A DNA stretch of 64,000 nt from an uncultured SAR86 cluster bacterium (GTDB lineage Bacteria > Pseudomonadota > Gammaproteobacteria > Magnimaribacterales > Magnimaribacteraceae), in contig CACLAF010000002.1 of assembly GCA_902604855.1 (NCBI GenBank), positions 62,001 to 126,000 of the forward strand, given 5' to 3'. Shown piece after piece: positions 1 to 9,558 of the stretch. The position numbers were made by a program, and so were the translations under genes. Positions within the stretch are counted from its first letter, which is position 1; each line of letters begins with the position of its first letter. The notes beneath the pieces were generated by a model. It was not told the DNA's origin and ran no database searches. It worked only from the letters and a program-made list of their open reading frames with translations.

Positions 1-506
1 TCATGATCTATCAACCACAGAGGAGTTAAAAATGCATCTGGGATCATAGAAAATGTATCTCTCATTGTGCTTGGTCCTAAACCTGGTAAAACTAAATAAG
101 GACCATCAGGTACACCCCAAACTGCTAATGTCTGTCCAAAATCTTCGTCATTTTTATCAAAACCTAGGCCCGATGCTACATCGATAAATCCACCAATTCC
201 TAGAGTTGAATTTATGGTAAATCTTGTTATGTCAGAAATTCCATCATTAAATTTACCTTGTAATATATTATTTATTGCTATGCTAAGATCTTCTATATTA
301 CGAGTGAAATTCGTAATTGATGTTTCGATAAAGTCAGGTGTTACTCTTTTATAGAACCTTGCTATTGGAGAAGCAAATTGAAGATCAAGTGTTTGATTTA
401 AATTATGAGTTCTCTCATTGACATTCTTTAGTGGATCAATTTCAGATTTAGCAGTATTACTTAAAATTAAAATAAACCCTATAAAACAAATCTTTATTAT
501 GTTCAT
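1..506 (-). CDS. mlaA: MlaA/VacJ phospholipid-removal protein, partial (3' end beyond the window)
   Basis: It is absent from the ORF track because it runs off the left edge. Reading the minus strand from the ATG at 506 gives 168 open codons. Family-typical segments are 'DPLKNVNERTHNLNQTLD' near residues 24-41 and 'VWGVPDGPYLVLPGLGPS' near 139-156. MlaA sits in the outer membrane and passes misplaced outer-leaflet phospholipids to periplasmic MlaC. The N-terminus (MNIIKICFIGFILILSNTAKS) is a plausible Sec signal, but it has no lipobox Cys after the hydrophobic core, unlike the E. coli lipoprotein. The start overlaps the mrp stop as ATGA, so it is probably translationally coupled to mrp. Confidence 0.9.
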   Translation of the reverse strand, partial: MNIIKICFIGFILILSNTAKSEIDPLKNVNERTHNLNQTLDLQFASPIARFYKRVTPDFIETSITNFTRNIEDLSIAINNILQGKFNDGISDITRFTINSTLGIGGFIDVASGLGFDKNDEDFGQTLAVWGVPDGPYLVLPGLGPSTMRDTFSMIPDAFLTPLWLIDH

Positions 507-1327
507 TTAATTATGTTGATCTGAGGTATACCAGATGATTTCTTTTCCTTAAGAGCTTTTAATGAATCTACTAATTTCTCTGCTATGTTAACAAATTCCA
601 TCTTTAAAAGTGGATGATTTTGAATATTGGAATCTTGTGAGATTTCCACCAAAGGGAGTTGAGTCAATAAATCTATAGAATATTCTTCAGAAAGTTTTTT
701 TCCACCACCTTTTCCAAATAAGAAATATTTTTTGTCTTGATCGTCAGGTTGGAACCAACTCATATTCTCAATAAGTCCTGTTATTGGTTTATCTAATCTT
801 TTAATCATTTCAATACCTTTTTTGCAGTCAGAAATTGAAACTTCTTGCGGTGTCGTGACGACTATTGAGGAAGTTAAAGGTATTCTTTGGAGTAAGGTTA
901 ATTGAACATCGCCCGTTCCAGGAGGAGTGTCTACAATAAGATAATCTAATTCTCCCCAATCAGTCTGAGAAAGTAACTGCATAACGGCTCCGCTTACCAT
1001 TGGACCTCTCCAAATCACAGGCATATTTTCACCAGAAATTAATCCCATTGAGATGAACTTAATTCCTTCTTTGGTTAGTGGTTCGATAATCTGTGCTTTT
1101 GATAACTTCAATTCACCTGCAGATGAGCCAAGCATAATAGGTTGTGATGGACCATAAATATCTGCATCAACTAATCCTACAGAAAATCCTTTGTCCCTTA
1201 AAGCTAGTGCGATTTGAAGAGAAATAGCCGACTTACCAACTCCTCCTTTAGCTGAAAAGATACCTACGATATTCTTAACCTTTCTAAGAGTTTCAGGAAT
1301 CCTTAGTTTGTTATCTGATTGCGCCAT
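503..1327 (-). CDS. mrp: Mrp/ApbC/NBP35-family P-loop ATPase lacking the CxxC motif
   Basis: Mrp-family ATPases carry or assemble Fe-S clusters. The deviant Walker A KGGVGKS is at residues 27-33, and the family segments 'GLVDADIYGPSQP' and 'IVDTPPGTGDVQLTLLQ' are present. At 274 aa it lacks the N-terminal DUF59 domain of E. coli Mrp. The C-terminal region where relatives have C-x-x-C (between ENMS and FGxGGG) reads 'WFQPDDQDKKYFLFGKGGGK', with no Cys. The only Cys I see is in 'SDCKKG'. The fold call is firm, but a canonical cluster-bridging role is doubtful. It is divergent from metG and coupled downstream to mlaA. Confidence 0.88.
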   Translation of the reverse strand: MAQSDNKLRIPETLRKVKNIVGIFSAKGGVGKSAISLQIALALRDKGFSVGLVDADIYGPSQPIMLGSSAGELKLSKAQIIEPLTKEGIKFISMGLISGENMPVIWRGPMVSGAVMQLLSQTDWGELDYLIVDTPPGTGDVQLTLLQRIPLTSSIVVTTPQEVSISDCKKGIEMIKRLDKPITGLIENMSWFQPDDQDKKYFLFGKGGGKKLSEEYSIDLLTQLPLVEISQDSNIQNHPLLKMEFVNIAEKLVDSLKALKEKKSSGIPQINIIK

Positions 1328-1359
1328 ATTTTGTTAAAAAAGAACTCGTGCAAGTAGGT

Positions 1360-1365
1360 TATAAT
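1360..1365 (+). promoter_or_regulatory. Candidate -10 element for metG
   Basis: A perfect TATAAT lies in the 67-bp gap between the divergent mrp and metG starts, about 30 bases upstream of the metG ATG. I see no convincing -35 at 17 bp. No clear Shine-Dalgarno precedes the metG start (TTCTAACCCTACAATG). The call is weak in AT-rich DNA. Confidence 0.35.
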
Positions 1366-1394
1366 TAACATTTATCTAATATTCTAACCCTACA

Positions 1395-3044
1395 ATGGCA
1401 CAAGATTCCGAAAAAAGATCAATTTTAGTAACAAGCGCTTTACCTTATGCAAATGCACCTTTACATCTTGGCCATATATTAGAACATACACAAACTGATA
1501 TTTGGGTTAGATTCCAAAAACTATACGGAAATGAATGTACTTACGTATGTGCAGATGACGCGCACGGAACTCCTATAATGTTAAAAGCAGAAGAGCTTTC
1601 TATGAGCCCTGAAGAATTAATTGAAATGATCTATAAAGAACATAAGAGTACTTTTGAAGATTTTAAAATTTCTCATGATAATTATCATTCAACACATAGT
1701 AATGAAAACAAAATTCTTTCTGAAAGAATATATAAATCTTTGGATGCAAAGGGCCTTATAGAAAAGAAAGTTATAAACCAGCTGTTTGATACTTCAAGAA
1801 ACATGTTTTTATCTGATAGATATGTCAAAGGAACATGTCCCAATTGTGGAGCTGAAGATCAATATGGAGATAATTGTGAGATATGCAGTGCTACATATAA
1901 TGCCATAGATTTAAAAGATCCTATATCTGTGCTAACAGGTACAGAGCCAATAATTAAGGAATCAGAACATCTGTTCTTTAAACTTAGTCTATTAAAAGAT
2001 GAGATTAATAAATGGCTAGACTCATCTAAAATACAAGAACCAGTAAAAAATAAGCTAAATGAGTGGTTAGAAGCTGATTTAAAAGACTGGGACATCAGTA
2101 GAGATGGTCCCTACTTTGGTTTCAAAATACCTGGATACGATGATAAGTATTTTTATGTTTGGCTAGATGCACCAATTGGTTATTTAGCCAGTCATTTAAA
2201 TTATTTAATAAAACAAGATTGCGAAAAAGACTTCGAAAGTTTCTGGAGTAAGGATTCGGCCACGGAAGTTTTCCATTTTATAGGTAAAGATATAATGTAT
2301 TTTCATACGTTATTTTTTCCTGCAATGTTAGCGAACGCAGATTTAAAGACTCCAAATGGAGTTTTTGTTCATGGTTTTCTTACACTCAATGGCGAAAAGA
2401 TGTCTAAATCAAGAGGGAACTTCATATCTGCAGAAAACTATATCAACAATCTAGATCCAGACTATCTTAGATATTTCTTTGCATCCAAACTAAGTACTGG
2501 CGTCGATGATATTGATCTAAATTTAGATGAATTCAAACAAAAATGTAACTCAGATTTAGTAAATAAGTATGCAAATATTGCCAGTAGATCCGCAAAATTT
2601 ATTAATAAGAATTTTGATAATAATCTTTCAGAGACATTAGATTGTCCAGAGTTGATCAAAGAATTTAAAGTAACTTCACAGAAAATAGCTGATCATTATG
2701 GAAAGCTTGAATTTAGTAAAGCACTTAAAGAAATAATGTTATTAGCTGATAAAGCAAATCAATATGTGGATTCAAAGCAACCGTGGGTCCTTATGAAAGA
2801 AGAAGGAAATGAGCAATTAGTACACTCTATTTGCACTACCTCATTAAACTTATTTCGAATACTAACTATAATGTTACAACCTGTTATACCTGGTTTTGTT
2901 GATAAGAGTTTAAGATTCTTAAAAGAAGATAAAATAGAATGGAGTTCAATAAATAAGACTCTTTTAAATTGTAAAATAGACAATTTTGAAGCCATAGTCA
3001 CAAGAATAGATGACAATCACTTGGATAAATTAATGGGAAATTAA
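1395..3044 (+). CDS. metG: Methionyl-tRNA synthetase, catalytic and anticodon-binding subunit
   Basis: It charges tRNA-Met with methionine in the cytoplasm. The class I signature HLGH is at residues 24-27 and KMSKS at 335-339. The zinc knuckle includes '[17 protein letters not shown]' near residues 148-164. The protein is 549 aa, against 677 in E. coli MetG, because the C-terminal tRNA-binding dimerisation domain is encoded by the next gene. The ATG start fits the family N-terminus ([20 protein letters not shown]). It heads a rightward operon with the tRNA-binding domain and the ferredoxin-NADP reductase. Confidence 0.97.
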   Translation: MAQDSEKRSILVTSALPYANAPLHLGHILEHTQTDIWVRFQKLYGNECTYVCADDAHGTPIMLKAEELSMSPEELIEMIYKEHKSTFEDFKISHDNYHSTHSNENKILSERIYKSLDAKGLIEKKVINQLFDTSRNMFLSDRYVKGTCPNCGAEDQYGDNCEICSATYNAIDLKDPISVLTGTEPIIKESEHLFFKLSLLKDEINKWLDSSKIQEPVKNKLNEWLEADLKDWDISRDGPYFGFKIPGYDDKYFYVWLDAPIGYLASHLNYLIKQDCEKDFESFWSKDSATEVFHFIGKDIMYFHTLFFPAMLANADLKTPNGVFVHGFLTLNGEKMSKSRGNFISAENYINNLDPDYLRYFFASKLSTGVDDIDLNLDEFKQKCNSDLVNKYANIASRSAKFINKNFDNNLSETLDCPELIKEFKVTSQKIADHYGKLEFSKALKEIMLLADKANQYVDSKQPWVLMKEEGNEQLVHSICTTSLNLFRILTIMLQPVIPGFVDKSLRFLKEDKIEWSSINKTLLNCKIDNFEAIVTRIDDNHLDKLMGN

Positions 3045-3045
3045 A

Positions 3046-3378
3046 ATGGATGAAATTAGTATCGAAGACTTTATGAAATTGGATTTAAGAATAGCCAAAA
3101 TTATCAATGCCGAACCTGTAGAAGAAGCTGATAAATTATTAAAATTAGAACTTGATGTAGGTGATTACGGAAATAAAACTGTTTTTGCTGGAATGAAAAA
3201 ATCTTATGACGCAGAAATTTTGGTCAATAAATTAGTAGTTTGTGTAAATAACCTGAAACATAGAAAAATGAGATTTGGTACATCAGAAGGTATGATTTTA
3301 GCTGCAGGCGATGATGACATAGGAATTTTCATTTTATCCCCGGATGAAGGTGCAATACCTGGTATGCAAGTAAGGTAA
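3046..3378 (+). CDS. Free-standing MetRS C-terminal tRNA-binding domain (beta subunit)
   Basis: This 110-aa EMAP/Arc1p-type OB-fold protein matches the C-terminal domain of long MetG proteins almost from end to end, for example '[20 protein letters not shown]', '[15 protein letters not shown]' and '[13 protein letters not shown]'. It begins one base after the metG stop, in another frame, so the usual fusion is split into two polypeptides here. It probably dimerises and helps MetG hold tRNA. CsaA-like tRNA-binding chaperones are the alternative, but position and similarity favour the MetG partner. Confidence 0.88.
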   Translation: MDEISIEDFMKLDLRIAKIINAEPVEEADKLLKLELDVGDYGNKTVFAGMKKSYDAEILVNKLVVCVNNLKHRKMRFGTSEGMILAAGDDDIGIFILSPDEGAIPGMQVR

Positions 3379-4418
3379 TGACTAAAGAGACAGATATTAT
3401 TATCATTGGTGCAGGACCAGTTGGTCTTTTTACTGTCTTCGAAGCAGGACTTTTAGGACTTGAATGCATCCTAATAGACAATCTTGATAAAATTGGAGGT
3501 CAATGTAGTGAGCTTTATCCTGAAAAGCCAATCTATGATATACCCGGTGTCCCCAATCAAACAGCACAAGAACATGTCGACGCATTGCTAAAACAGATAG
3601 AGCCTTTTAAATATGATGTATTCTTAAATGAAAGAGTCGAGAGTTTAGAAGAAATCAAAGATGAGGATATCTCTTCTTGGAAAATAACTACATCTGAAGG
3701 AAACAAATTTAAAGCTAAAAGTATTTTTATAGCTGCAGGTGCCGGATCTTTTGAACCCAGAAGACCACCAAATATTGATAATCCCGATCGATTTCTTGAG
3801 AAAGGTGTTTCCTACTCTGTTAAATCTAAAGATAAATTTAAAGATAAAGATCTACTAATTTTTGGGGGTGGCGATAGTGCATTAGACTGGACAGTTGAAT
3901 TGGCCGATATAACAAAATCTATAAAATTAATTCATCGAAGAGATGAGTTCAGAGGTGCGCCTAATACTGAAGCTCAAATGAGAGAATTAGTAGAAACAGG
4001 TAGTGTAGATTTGAAAACTCCGTATGTCATAGAAGATCTAGTTGGTACAGAAAAAATTGAGGGTGTTTTAGTTAAAAACTTTGAGTCAAAGAAAATAGAA
4101 GAAATCAAATGTGATGAAATTCTATTTTTATTTGGTCTTAATAAAAAATTAGGCCCTATTGCTGATTGGGGTATTGATATGGATAATAAAAAAATCTCTG
4201 TAGATACAGAAAAATATGAGACAACAACAAAAGGGATCTTTGCAGTTGGAGATATAAATGATTATCCCGGTAAGCTAGATCTTATTCTTTGTGGATTTCA
4301 TGAAACTACCTTAGCAGTTCAAGAAGCTTTCAGAAGATCAAATCCTGGTGAAAGAGTTCCTTTCGGTTATACAACTTCTAATACTAAGTTACAAAAGAAA
4401 CTAGGCGTTAGAGATTAA
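3378..4418 (+). CDS. Ferredoxin/flavodoxin-NADP reductase, thioredoxin-reductase-like
   Basis: This FAD- and NADP-dependent reductase moves electrons between NADPH and ferredoxin or flavodoxin. The N-terminal dinucleotide fold '[20 protein letters not shown]' (residues 7-26) is followed by '[20 protein letters not shown]', a second nucleotide fold '[13 protein letters not shown]' near residue 160, and a C-terminal FAD contact '[14 protein letters not shown]'. The redox-active CxxC of true thioredoxin reductases is missing, which points to the YumC-type FNR. The start overlaps the previous stop (TAATG). Its 3' end overlaps argG tail-to-tail by 11 bp. Confidence 0.88.
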   Translation: MTKETDIIIIGAGPVGLFTVFEAGLLGLECILIDNLDKIGGQCSELYPEKPIYDIPGVPNQTAQEHVDALLKQIEPFKYDVFLNERVESLEEIKDEDISSWKITTSEGNKFKAKSIFIAAGAGSFEPRRPPNIDNPDRFLEKGVSYSVKSKDKFKDKDLLIFGGGDSALDWTVELADITKSIKLIHRRDEFRGAPNTEAQMRELVETGSVDLKTPYVIEDLVGTEKIEGVLVKNFESKKIEEIKCDEILFLFGLNKKLGPIADWGIDMDNKKISVDTEKYETTTKGIFAVGDINDYPGKLDLILCGFHETTLAVQEAFRRSNPGERVPFGYTTSNTKLQKKLGVRD

Positions 4419-5631
4419 GTTTCTTCTTTCTTCTTGCTACCTGTTTCAATCTGACAGAATTGATCTTGATGAACCCAGTTGCGTCTTCTTGATTGTAAGT
4501 ATTTTCATCGTCTTCGAAAGTTACAATTTTTGAATCGTAAAGGCTTAAATCTGAAGATCTACCTAAAATGGTTATATTGCCTTTATATAATGACATTTTG
4601 ACACTACCTGAAACGAATTCTTGAGTCTTATCAATCAACGCTTGAAGAGCTTCTCTTTCTGGACTCCACCAATAGCCATCATAGATGAGTTGAGCATATT
4701 TTGGCATTAATCCATCCTTTAAGTGTGCAGCTTCAGCATCTAGTGTTATAGATTCTATTGCACGATGAGCTTGCAGAAGAATAGTCCCTCCAGGAGTTTC
4801 ATAACATCCTCTTGATTTCATACCCGTATACCTGTTTTCAACAAGATCAAGCCTTCCAATACCATGTTTCCCAGCTAGTTGATTTAATTTTGATAGTATT
4901 TCAGAAGGAGAATTACTAACATTGTTGATTGATATAGGTTCACCAGATTTAAACTCAATGGAGATTATCTCTTCCTCATCTGGAGCATCTATTAGAGAAG
5001 ACGTTCTTTGCCAAATTTCCTCTGGTGCTTTTACCGATGGGTCTTCTAATATCTCTCCTTCATAAGACGTGTGAAGTAAATTCTCATCTGTTGAATATAA
5101 AGGATCATCGGGGCTTGCATCAATTTCTATCTGATGTTCTTTGCAATAATCTACTAAGTCAGCTCTTGAAGTATATTCCCAGGTCCTCCAAGGAGCTATA
5201 ACTTGAATATCAGGATTTAATGAGTAAGATCCAATTTCAAATCTAATTTGATCATTTCCTTTACCAGTAGCACCGTGAGCTATTGCATCTGCACCCTCTT
5301 CTTCTGCTATTTCTATCAGTCTTTTACTAATTAGTGGTCTCGCGATCGATGTACCTAAAAGATATTCACCTTCATATAATGTGTTAGCTTTGAACATTGG
5401 AAATATATAGTTCTTTGTAAATTCTTCCTTTAAATCTTCTATTAATATCTTAGAAGCACCAATAGCATTAGCTCTATCTTTAACTTGCTCAGGATTATGA
5501 TCCTGTCCTATATCTGCTGTAAAGGCTATAACCTCAGCTTCATATGTATTTTTTAACCAATGCAGTATAACGGTAGTATCTAAACCACCAGAGTATGCTA
5601 GAACTATTTTTTTAATTTTTTTATCAATCAT
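4408..5631 (-). CDS. argG: Argininosuccinate synthase
   Basis: It condenses citrulline and aspartate with ATP in arginine biosynthesis. The ATP pyrophosphatase loop '[16 protein letters not shown]' is at residues 11-26, and further family blocks include '[14 protein letters not shown]' and '[20 protein letters not shown]'. At 407 aa it is the normal length for the short bacterial type. The ATG at 5631 is natural. It is monocistronic and overlaps the upstream-oriented reductase gene at the 3' end. I looked for an ArgR box upstream and found nothing convincing. Confidence 0.97.
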   Translation of the reverse strand: MIDKKIKKIVLAYSGGLDTTVILHWLKNTYEAEVIAFTADIGQDHNPEQVKDRANAIGASKILIEDLKEEFTKNYIFPMFKANTLYEGEYLLGTSIARPLISKRLIEIAEEEGADAIAHGATGKGNDQIRFEIGSYSLNPDIQVIAPWRTWEYTSRADLVDYCKEHQIEIDASPDDPLYSTDENLLHTSYEGEILEDPSVKAPEEIWQRTSSLIDAPDEEEIISIEFKSGEPISINNVSNSPSEILSKLNQLAGKHGIGRLDLVENRYTGMKSRGCYETPGGTILLQAHRAIESITLDAEAAHLKDGLMPKYAQLIYDGYWWSPEREALQALIDKTQEFVSGSVKMSLYKGNITILGRSSDLSLYDSKIVTFEDDENTYNQEDATGFIKINSVRLKQVARRKKKLNL

Positions 5632-5822
5632 AATAATTAGATGCGTATTGTATACATAGAATCTGTAATTTCACTAAAGTGCACAAGATTAAGTTAACTT
5701 ACAGAAAACTTTACGAATTTTAATAATAAATTTTAGAGTTCTAAGCTTTTTTATAAGCTGTTTTATACTCACTACTTCTTATATTTTCAAATACGAGGTT
5801 TGATTCTTCTTAAGAGAGAGAT

Positions 5823-7349
5823 ATGCTTGGTCACGTGGAATTATTTCAGAAACTTATTAAGTCATATAGCATAGACAAAATAACTTTTTTGATTAGTTTC
5901 TGTACCGTAATTGGCATAGCGAGCTTCATTTTATTGAACACCGATTTCGCTAAAATAATTATTGGCGAAATATATTCCTTTGTAGCTGATTATTTTGGAT
6001 CTTACTATTTAATCTTGACGATTTTTAGCTTTCTATTTTTGATAATTCTTTCAGTTTCGAAATATGGGCAATATGTTTTGGGTGGCAAGGATAGCTCTCC
6101 TGAATTTTCATATATGAGCTGGATAGGCATGTTATTTTGTTCAGGAATTGGTGGTGGCATTATTTACTGGTCAGGGGTTGAATGGGCTTATTACGTTGAA
6201 ATTCCTCAATTTAATATTAAACCTAATTCAGAACAAGCTTACTCTCTTGCAACTGCTTACGGGTTATTTCATTGGGGACTAAGTGCCTGGTCAATATATG
6301 GTATACCTGCTATTGGATTATCTATTGTATTTTACAAATATAATCTTACTTCTCTAAGATTAAGCTCAAGTCTGAAGGGTTTAGGAATAAATGATATTGA
6401 GTCATCTTTATTTGGAAGGTTTATAGATCTTATTTTCATACTAGCTACGGTGGGTGCCGCCGGTGGCACGATAGGCTCTTATATACCAATGTTATCAAGT
6501 GGATTTACTAATATTCTCAGTATAAACAATGGTTTGCATATAGATATTCTAGTAATACTTTTATGTGTCTCTCTTTTTGGCTTCAGTGTTTATAAAGGGA
6601 TTGATAAAGGTATAAGAACACTAAGTAACTTTAATCTGATATTAGCCTTGATTTTTTTGTGTTCAATAGTTTTAACAATAAATTTTGAAGAATTACTTCA
6701 ATTATCTATATCTGGCATTAAATATTCATTTCTTTATTTTTGGAAAATGAGTACTTTAGGCTTAGCAACACCCTCAGAGTTTGCTAAAGAGTGGACAATA
6801 TTTTATTGGGCTTGGTGGGTTGCCTTTGGACCTTTAGTAGGTTTATTCATTGCAAGAATTTCTAAAGGTAGATCTTTGCGACAGGTAATTTTTGGTATGT
6901 TGCTTTTTGGAACTCTCGGTACATGGTTATTCTATTTAATATTGGGTGGTTACTCAATGAGTGGTGAGCTAAATGATCAACTAAATGTAATTCAAAATAT
7001 GAAAGATATTGGTCATGCTGAAACAGCTATATCAGTCGTAAATTCGCTACCATTCAATACAATAATGCTTTTTCTATTTTGTGTTATTACAATAATATTT
7101 ATTACTACATCATATGACTCAATGTCTTATGTAATCTCTTCTCATGTTTTAAATATAAAAGGTGGAATGAAAGAACCGCATAAAAATTTGAGATTAATCT
7201 GGGCTATCATACTAGGTATTCTCCCAGCTGTATTAGTCTTGTATTCTGATCATAACGTAGCTTTAGACTTGATATTAATAGCGTCTTTACCATTACTATT
7301 TGTTTATCCATTAATGGCCTTATCAATTATTAAGGAACTTAGAAAATAA
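5823..7349 (+). CDS. BCCT-family transporter (betaine/choline/carnitine/DMSP type)
   Basis: This is an inner-membrane secondary transporter for quaternary-ammonium or sulfonium compounds. It is 508 aa with about 12 hydrophobic segments. The BCCT blocks 'GIGGGIIYWSGVEWAYY' near residue 105, 'GLFHWGLSAWSIYGIPAIGL' near 145, and 'FYWAWWVAFGPLVGLFIARI' near 325 are clear. A purine-rich RBS (AAGAGAGAG) precedes the ATG. The EWAYY variant differs from the osmoregulated BetP/OpuD type. It stands just upstream of a sulfhydrylase and a homocysteine methyltransferase, so the substrate may be a methyl donor; that is inference. Confidence 0.9.
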   Translation: MLGHVELFQKLIKSYSIDKITFLISFCTVIGIASFILLNTDFAKIIIGEIYSFVADYFGSYYLILTIFSFLFLIILSVSKYGQYVLGGKDSSPEFSYMSWIGMLFCSGIGGGIIYWSGVEWAYYVEIPQFNIKPNSEQAYSLATAYGLFHWGLSAWSIYGIPAIGLSIVFYKYNLTSLRLSSSLKGLGINDIESSLFGRFIDLIFILATVGAAGGTIGSYIPMLSSGFTNILSINNGLHIDILVILLCVSLFGFSVYKGIDKGIRTLSNFNLILALIFLCSIVLTINFEELLQLSISGIKYSFLYFWKMSTLGLATPSEFAKEWTIFYWAWWVAFGPLVGLFIARISKGRSLRQVIFGMLLFGTLGTWLFYLILGGYSMSGELNDQLNVIQNMKDIGHAETAISVVNSLPFNTIMLFLFCVITIIFITTSYDSMSYVISSHVLNIKGGMKEPHKNLRLIWAIILGILPAVLVLYSDHNVALDLILIASLPLLFVYPLMALSIIKELRK

Positions 7350-7481
7350 ATACCCTTTAAATTAGTGTTTAGCATTGCTGATTTCTTTTGATTGTTTCGT
7401 CAACTTTATTTTGTTCTGTTTATTGCTATATGTGCTGCTATGAATTCTAATAATACGGAATGTATCAATGATTTTTTAATT

Positions 7482-8774
7482 ATGAAAAAACCTAAAGATT
7501 TAAACCTTGAGACACTATCTCTACATGCTGGCAATAAACCTGACTCTGATTTCGGTTCAAGAGCAACTCCGATCTACCAAACGTCATCTTTCGTTTTTCC
7601 AGATTCGGAAACAGCTGCTGGCATTTTTAATAATGAAAGAGCTGGTCATACCTATTCGAGGATAACAAACCCTACTAATGCAGTTCTGGAAGAAAGAATC
7701 AGCTCATTGGAAGGTGGAATAGGTGCAATTTCAACAGCTAGTGGACAAGCTGCACTCTTTTTAGCAATTACAACAATATTAGGTAAAGGTTCACACATAG
7801 TAGCTTCTAAGAGTCTCTATGGAGGAAGTCATAATTTACTTGAATATACATTACCAAGATTTGGAATTACCTCTTCTTTTGTGGACTTTAGGAAACCTAA
7901 AGATATAAAGTCAGCTATACAAAAAAATACAGGTTTGATATTTGGTGAAACTTTAGGTAATCCTGGTCTTGATGTTATGAACATTGAAATGGTTTCAAAT
8001 ATTGCACATCAAAATAAATTACCACTTTTGGTAGACTCTACTTTTACCACGCCCTATTTAATGAAACCTTTCGACTATGGAGCTGACCTGATTTTTCACT
8101 CAGCTACTAAATTCCTCTCAGGACACGGAGTTGTTATAGGTGGGCTGCTGGTGGATAGTGGTAAATTTGAATGGAGTTCAAATAATAAATTTAAAACACT
8201 AAATGAACCTTATAACGGATTTCATAATATGAAATTTGTAGAAGAGTTTGGACCTGCCGCCTTTATTAATAGAGCCAGAAAAGAGGGAGCAAGAGACTTT
8301 GGTGCTTGCATGAGTCCTCACACCGCCTTTTTGATTCTGCAAGGATTAGAGACACTTAGTTTAAGAATGGAAAAACATATCTCAAATACTCGTGAAATTG
8401 TTTCATTTCTCAATGAACACAAAGAAGTTAAGAGTGTTTCTTATCCTGAATTAGAGAATCATCCAGACAATAAACTAGCTCAAGAAATTCTACCAAGAGG
8501 TTGTGGAGCAGTTTTTACATTCGAAATTGAGGGTGGACTTGAATCTGGTAAGAAATTTATTGAATCATTAAACATCTTCTCTCATTTAGCAAACGTAGGT
8601 GATGCAAAATCATTAGTGATCCATCCTGCTAGTACAACTCACCATAGAATGGATACTCTAGCATTAAAAAATGCTGGAATTAGTGAATCTACAGTAAGAC
8701 TTTCAATAGGTATCGAAGATATAAATGATTTAAAAGAAGATCTTGATGAAGCATTAAAACAAGCGAATCGATAA
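7482..8774 (+). CDS. PLP-dependent O-acyl-homoserine sulfhydrylase (MetY/MetZ type)
   Basis: Cys/Met-metabolism PLP enzyme of about 430 aa, likely forming homocysteine from an activated homoserine and sulfide. It shows the family start 'LNLETLSLHAGNKPDSDFGS', 'THTYSRITNPTN'-like HTYSRITNPTN, and the PLP Lys in 'SATKFLSGHG' (K210 from my start). I moved the start from the track's TTG at 7392 to the ATG at 7482, because the extra 30 residues are hydrophobic and not family-like. It could also be a cystathionine or methionine gamma-lyase, but the length and the insert before the C-terminal domain favour MetY. Confidence 0.85.
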   Translation: MKKPKDLNLETLSLHAGNKPDSDFGSRATPIYQTSSFVFPDSETAAGIFNNERAGHTYSRITNPTNAVLEERISSLEGGIGAISTASGQAALFLAITTILGKGSHIVASKSLYGGSHNLLEYTLPRFGITSSFVDFRKPKDIKSAIQKNTGLIFGETLGNPGLDVMNIEMVSNIAHQNKLPLLVDSTFTTPYLMKPFDYGADLIFHSATKFLSGHGVVIGGLLVDSGKFEWSSNNKFKTLNEPYNGFHNMKFVEEFGPAAFINRARKEGARDFGACMSPHTAFLILQGLETLSLRMEKHISNTREIVSFLNEHKEVKSVSYPELENHPDNKLAQEILPRGCGAVFTFEIEGGLESGKKFIESLNIFSHLANVGDAKSLVIHPASTTHHRMDTLALKNAGISESTVRLSIGIEDINDLKEDLDEALKQANR

Positions 8775-8775
8775 A

Positions 8776-9540
8776 ATGTATTATCATCCTATCCAACAAA
8801 AAATTAATAATAGTGAACCTATTATTTTTATTCACGGTACTGGTATGGATCATACGGTATGGACTTTACCAGTGAGATACTTTTCTAGAAAAAAAATAGA
8901 TGTACTGGCAATAGATTTACCTGGTCATGGACAAAATAAAGATAAACCACTGAACTCAATATCTAAGATTTCAACCTACATTTATAATTTTCTAGATAAA
9001 CATAAAATTCAAAGATGCTCCTTAGTTGGGCATAGTATGGGTTCTCTAATAGCATTAGAGATGGCATCTTCTCGACCTGAAAGAGTCAAAGCTATATCTA
9101 TGATAGGAACGGCTTTTCCAATGCAAGTAAATGAAGCGCTATTGGAATCTGCAAAAAGAAATCCTCAAATTGCTATAAATATACTTACATTTATGGGGTA
9201 CAGCTATTCTTCGCGATTAGGTGGCAATAAAACTCCAGGCATGTGGATGACAGAATCGACTAAAAGATTGATGCAGAAAAGTAAAAAAGGAATTATTTTT
9301 AAGGACTTGAAGGCGTGTTCAGAATTTGCTGATGGGCTTGATAAAGCAAAAAAAGTCGAGGCTAAAGTGCAATTAATTTTGGGTTCCAACGATTTCCTAA
9401 CACCGAGGATTAAAGCACAAGATTTAATTGATAATTTTAATCAACCTCTTGTAGAGGAAATATATGGCTCTGGACATTCCCTGATGATGGAAGAGCCGAA
9501 CAAAGTGCTCGACTATCTAATTAAATTATTTAAAAATTAG
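8776..9540 (+). CDS. Alpha/beta-hydrolase in the metY operon
   Basis: This is a 254-aa alpha/beta hydrolase with the oxyanion segment 'IIFIHGTGMDHTVW', nucleophile elbow GHSMGS, an acid-bearing 'LGSNDFLTP' and the catalytic His in 'GSGHSLMMEEP'. It starts one base after the sulfhydrylase stop, so the two genes are almost certainly co-transcribed. It is too short for the homoserine O-acyltransferase MetX. Substrate unknown; an ester or thioester linked to sulfur/methyl metabolism is only a guess from position. Confidence 0.8.
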   Translation: MYYHPIQQKINNSEPIIFIHGTGMDHTVWTLPVRYFSRKKIDVLAIDLPGHGQNKDKPLNSISKISTYIYNFLDKHKIQRCSLVGHSMGSLIALEMASSRPERVKAISMIGTAFPMQVNEALLESAKRNPQIAINILTFMGYSYSSRLGGNKTPGMWMTESTKRLMQKSKKGIIFKDLKACSEFADGLDKAKKVEAKVQLILGSNDFLTPRIKAQDLIDNFNQPLVEEIYGSGHSLMMEEPNKVLDYLIKLFKN

Positions 9541-9558
9541 TGCTATGAGGAGATTAAT

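Noticed and set aside
5641-5697. 18-codon ORF (ATG CGT ATT ...) upstream of the BCCT gene
   Set aside because: It has no SD, no coupling and no pattern beyond chance.
5632-5700. ArgR box upstream of argG (GTATACAATACGCAT region)
   Set aside because: It has only weak dyad similarity to the arginine-box consensus and would be expected by chance in AT-rich DNA.
7350-7481. A SAM-II/SAM-V riboswitch upstream of the metY-type gene (a GCATTGCTGATTT segment is present)
   Set aside because: The 3' half expected for these pseudoknots (an AAAAGG-like segment near the start codon) is not there, so the resemblance is too short to support.
7392-7481. N-terminal extension of the metY ORF resembling a signal peptide
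   Set aside because: PLP sulfhydrylases are cytosolic, and the family N-terminus begins at the ATG at 7482. The extension reads from a TTG and looks like translated leader.
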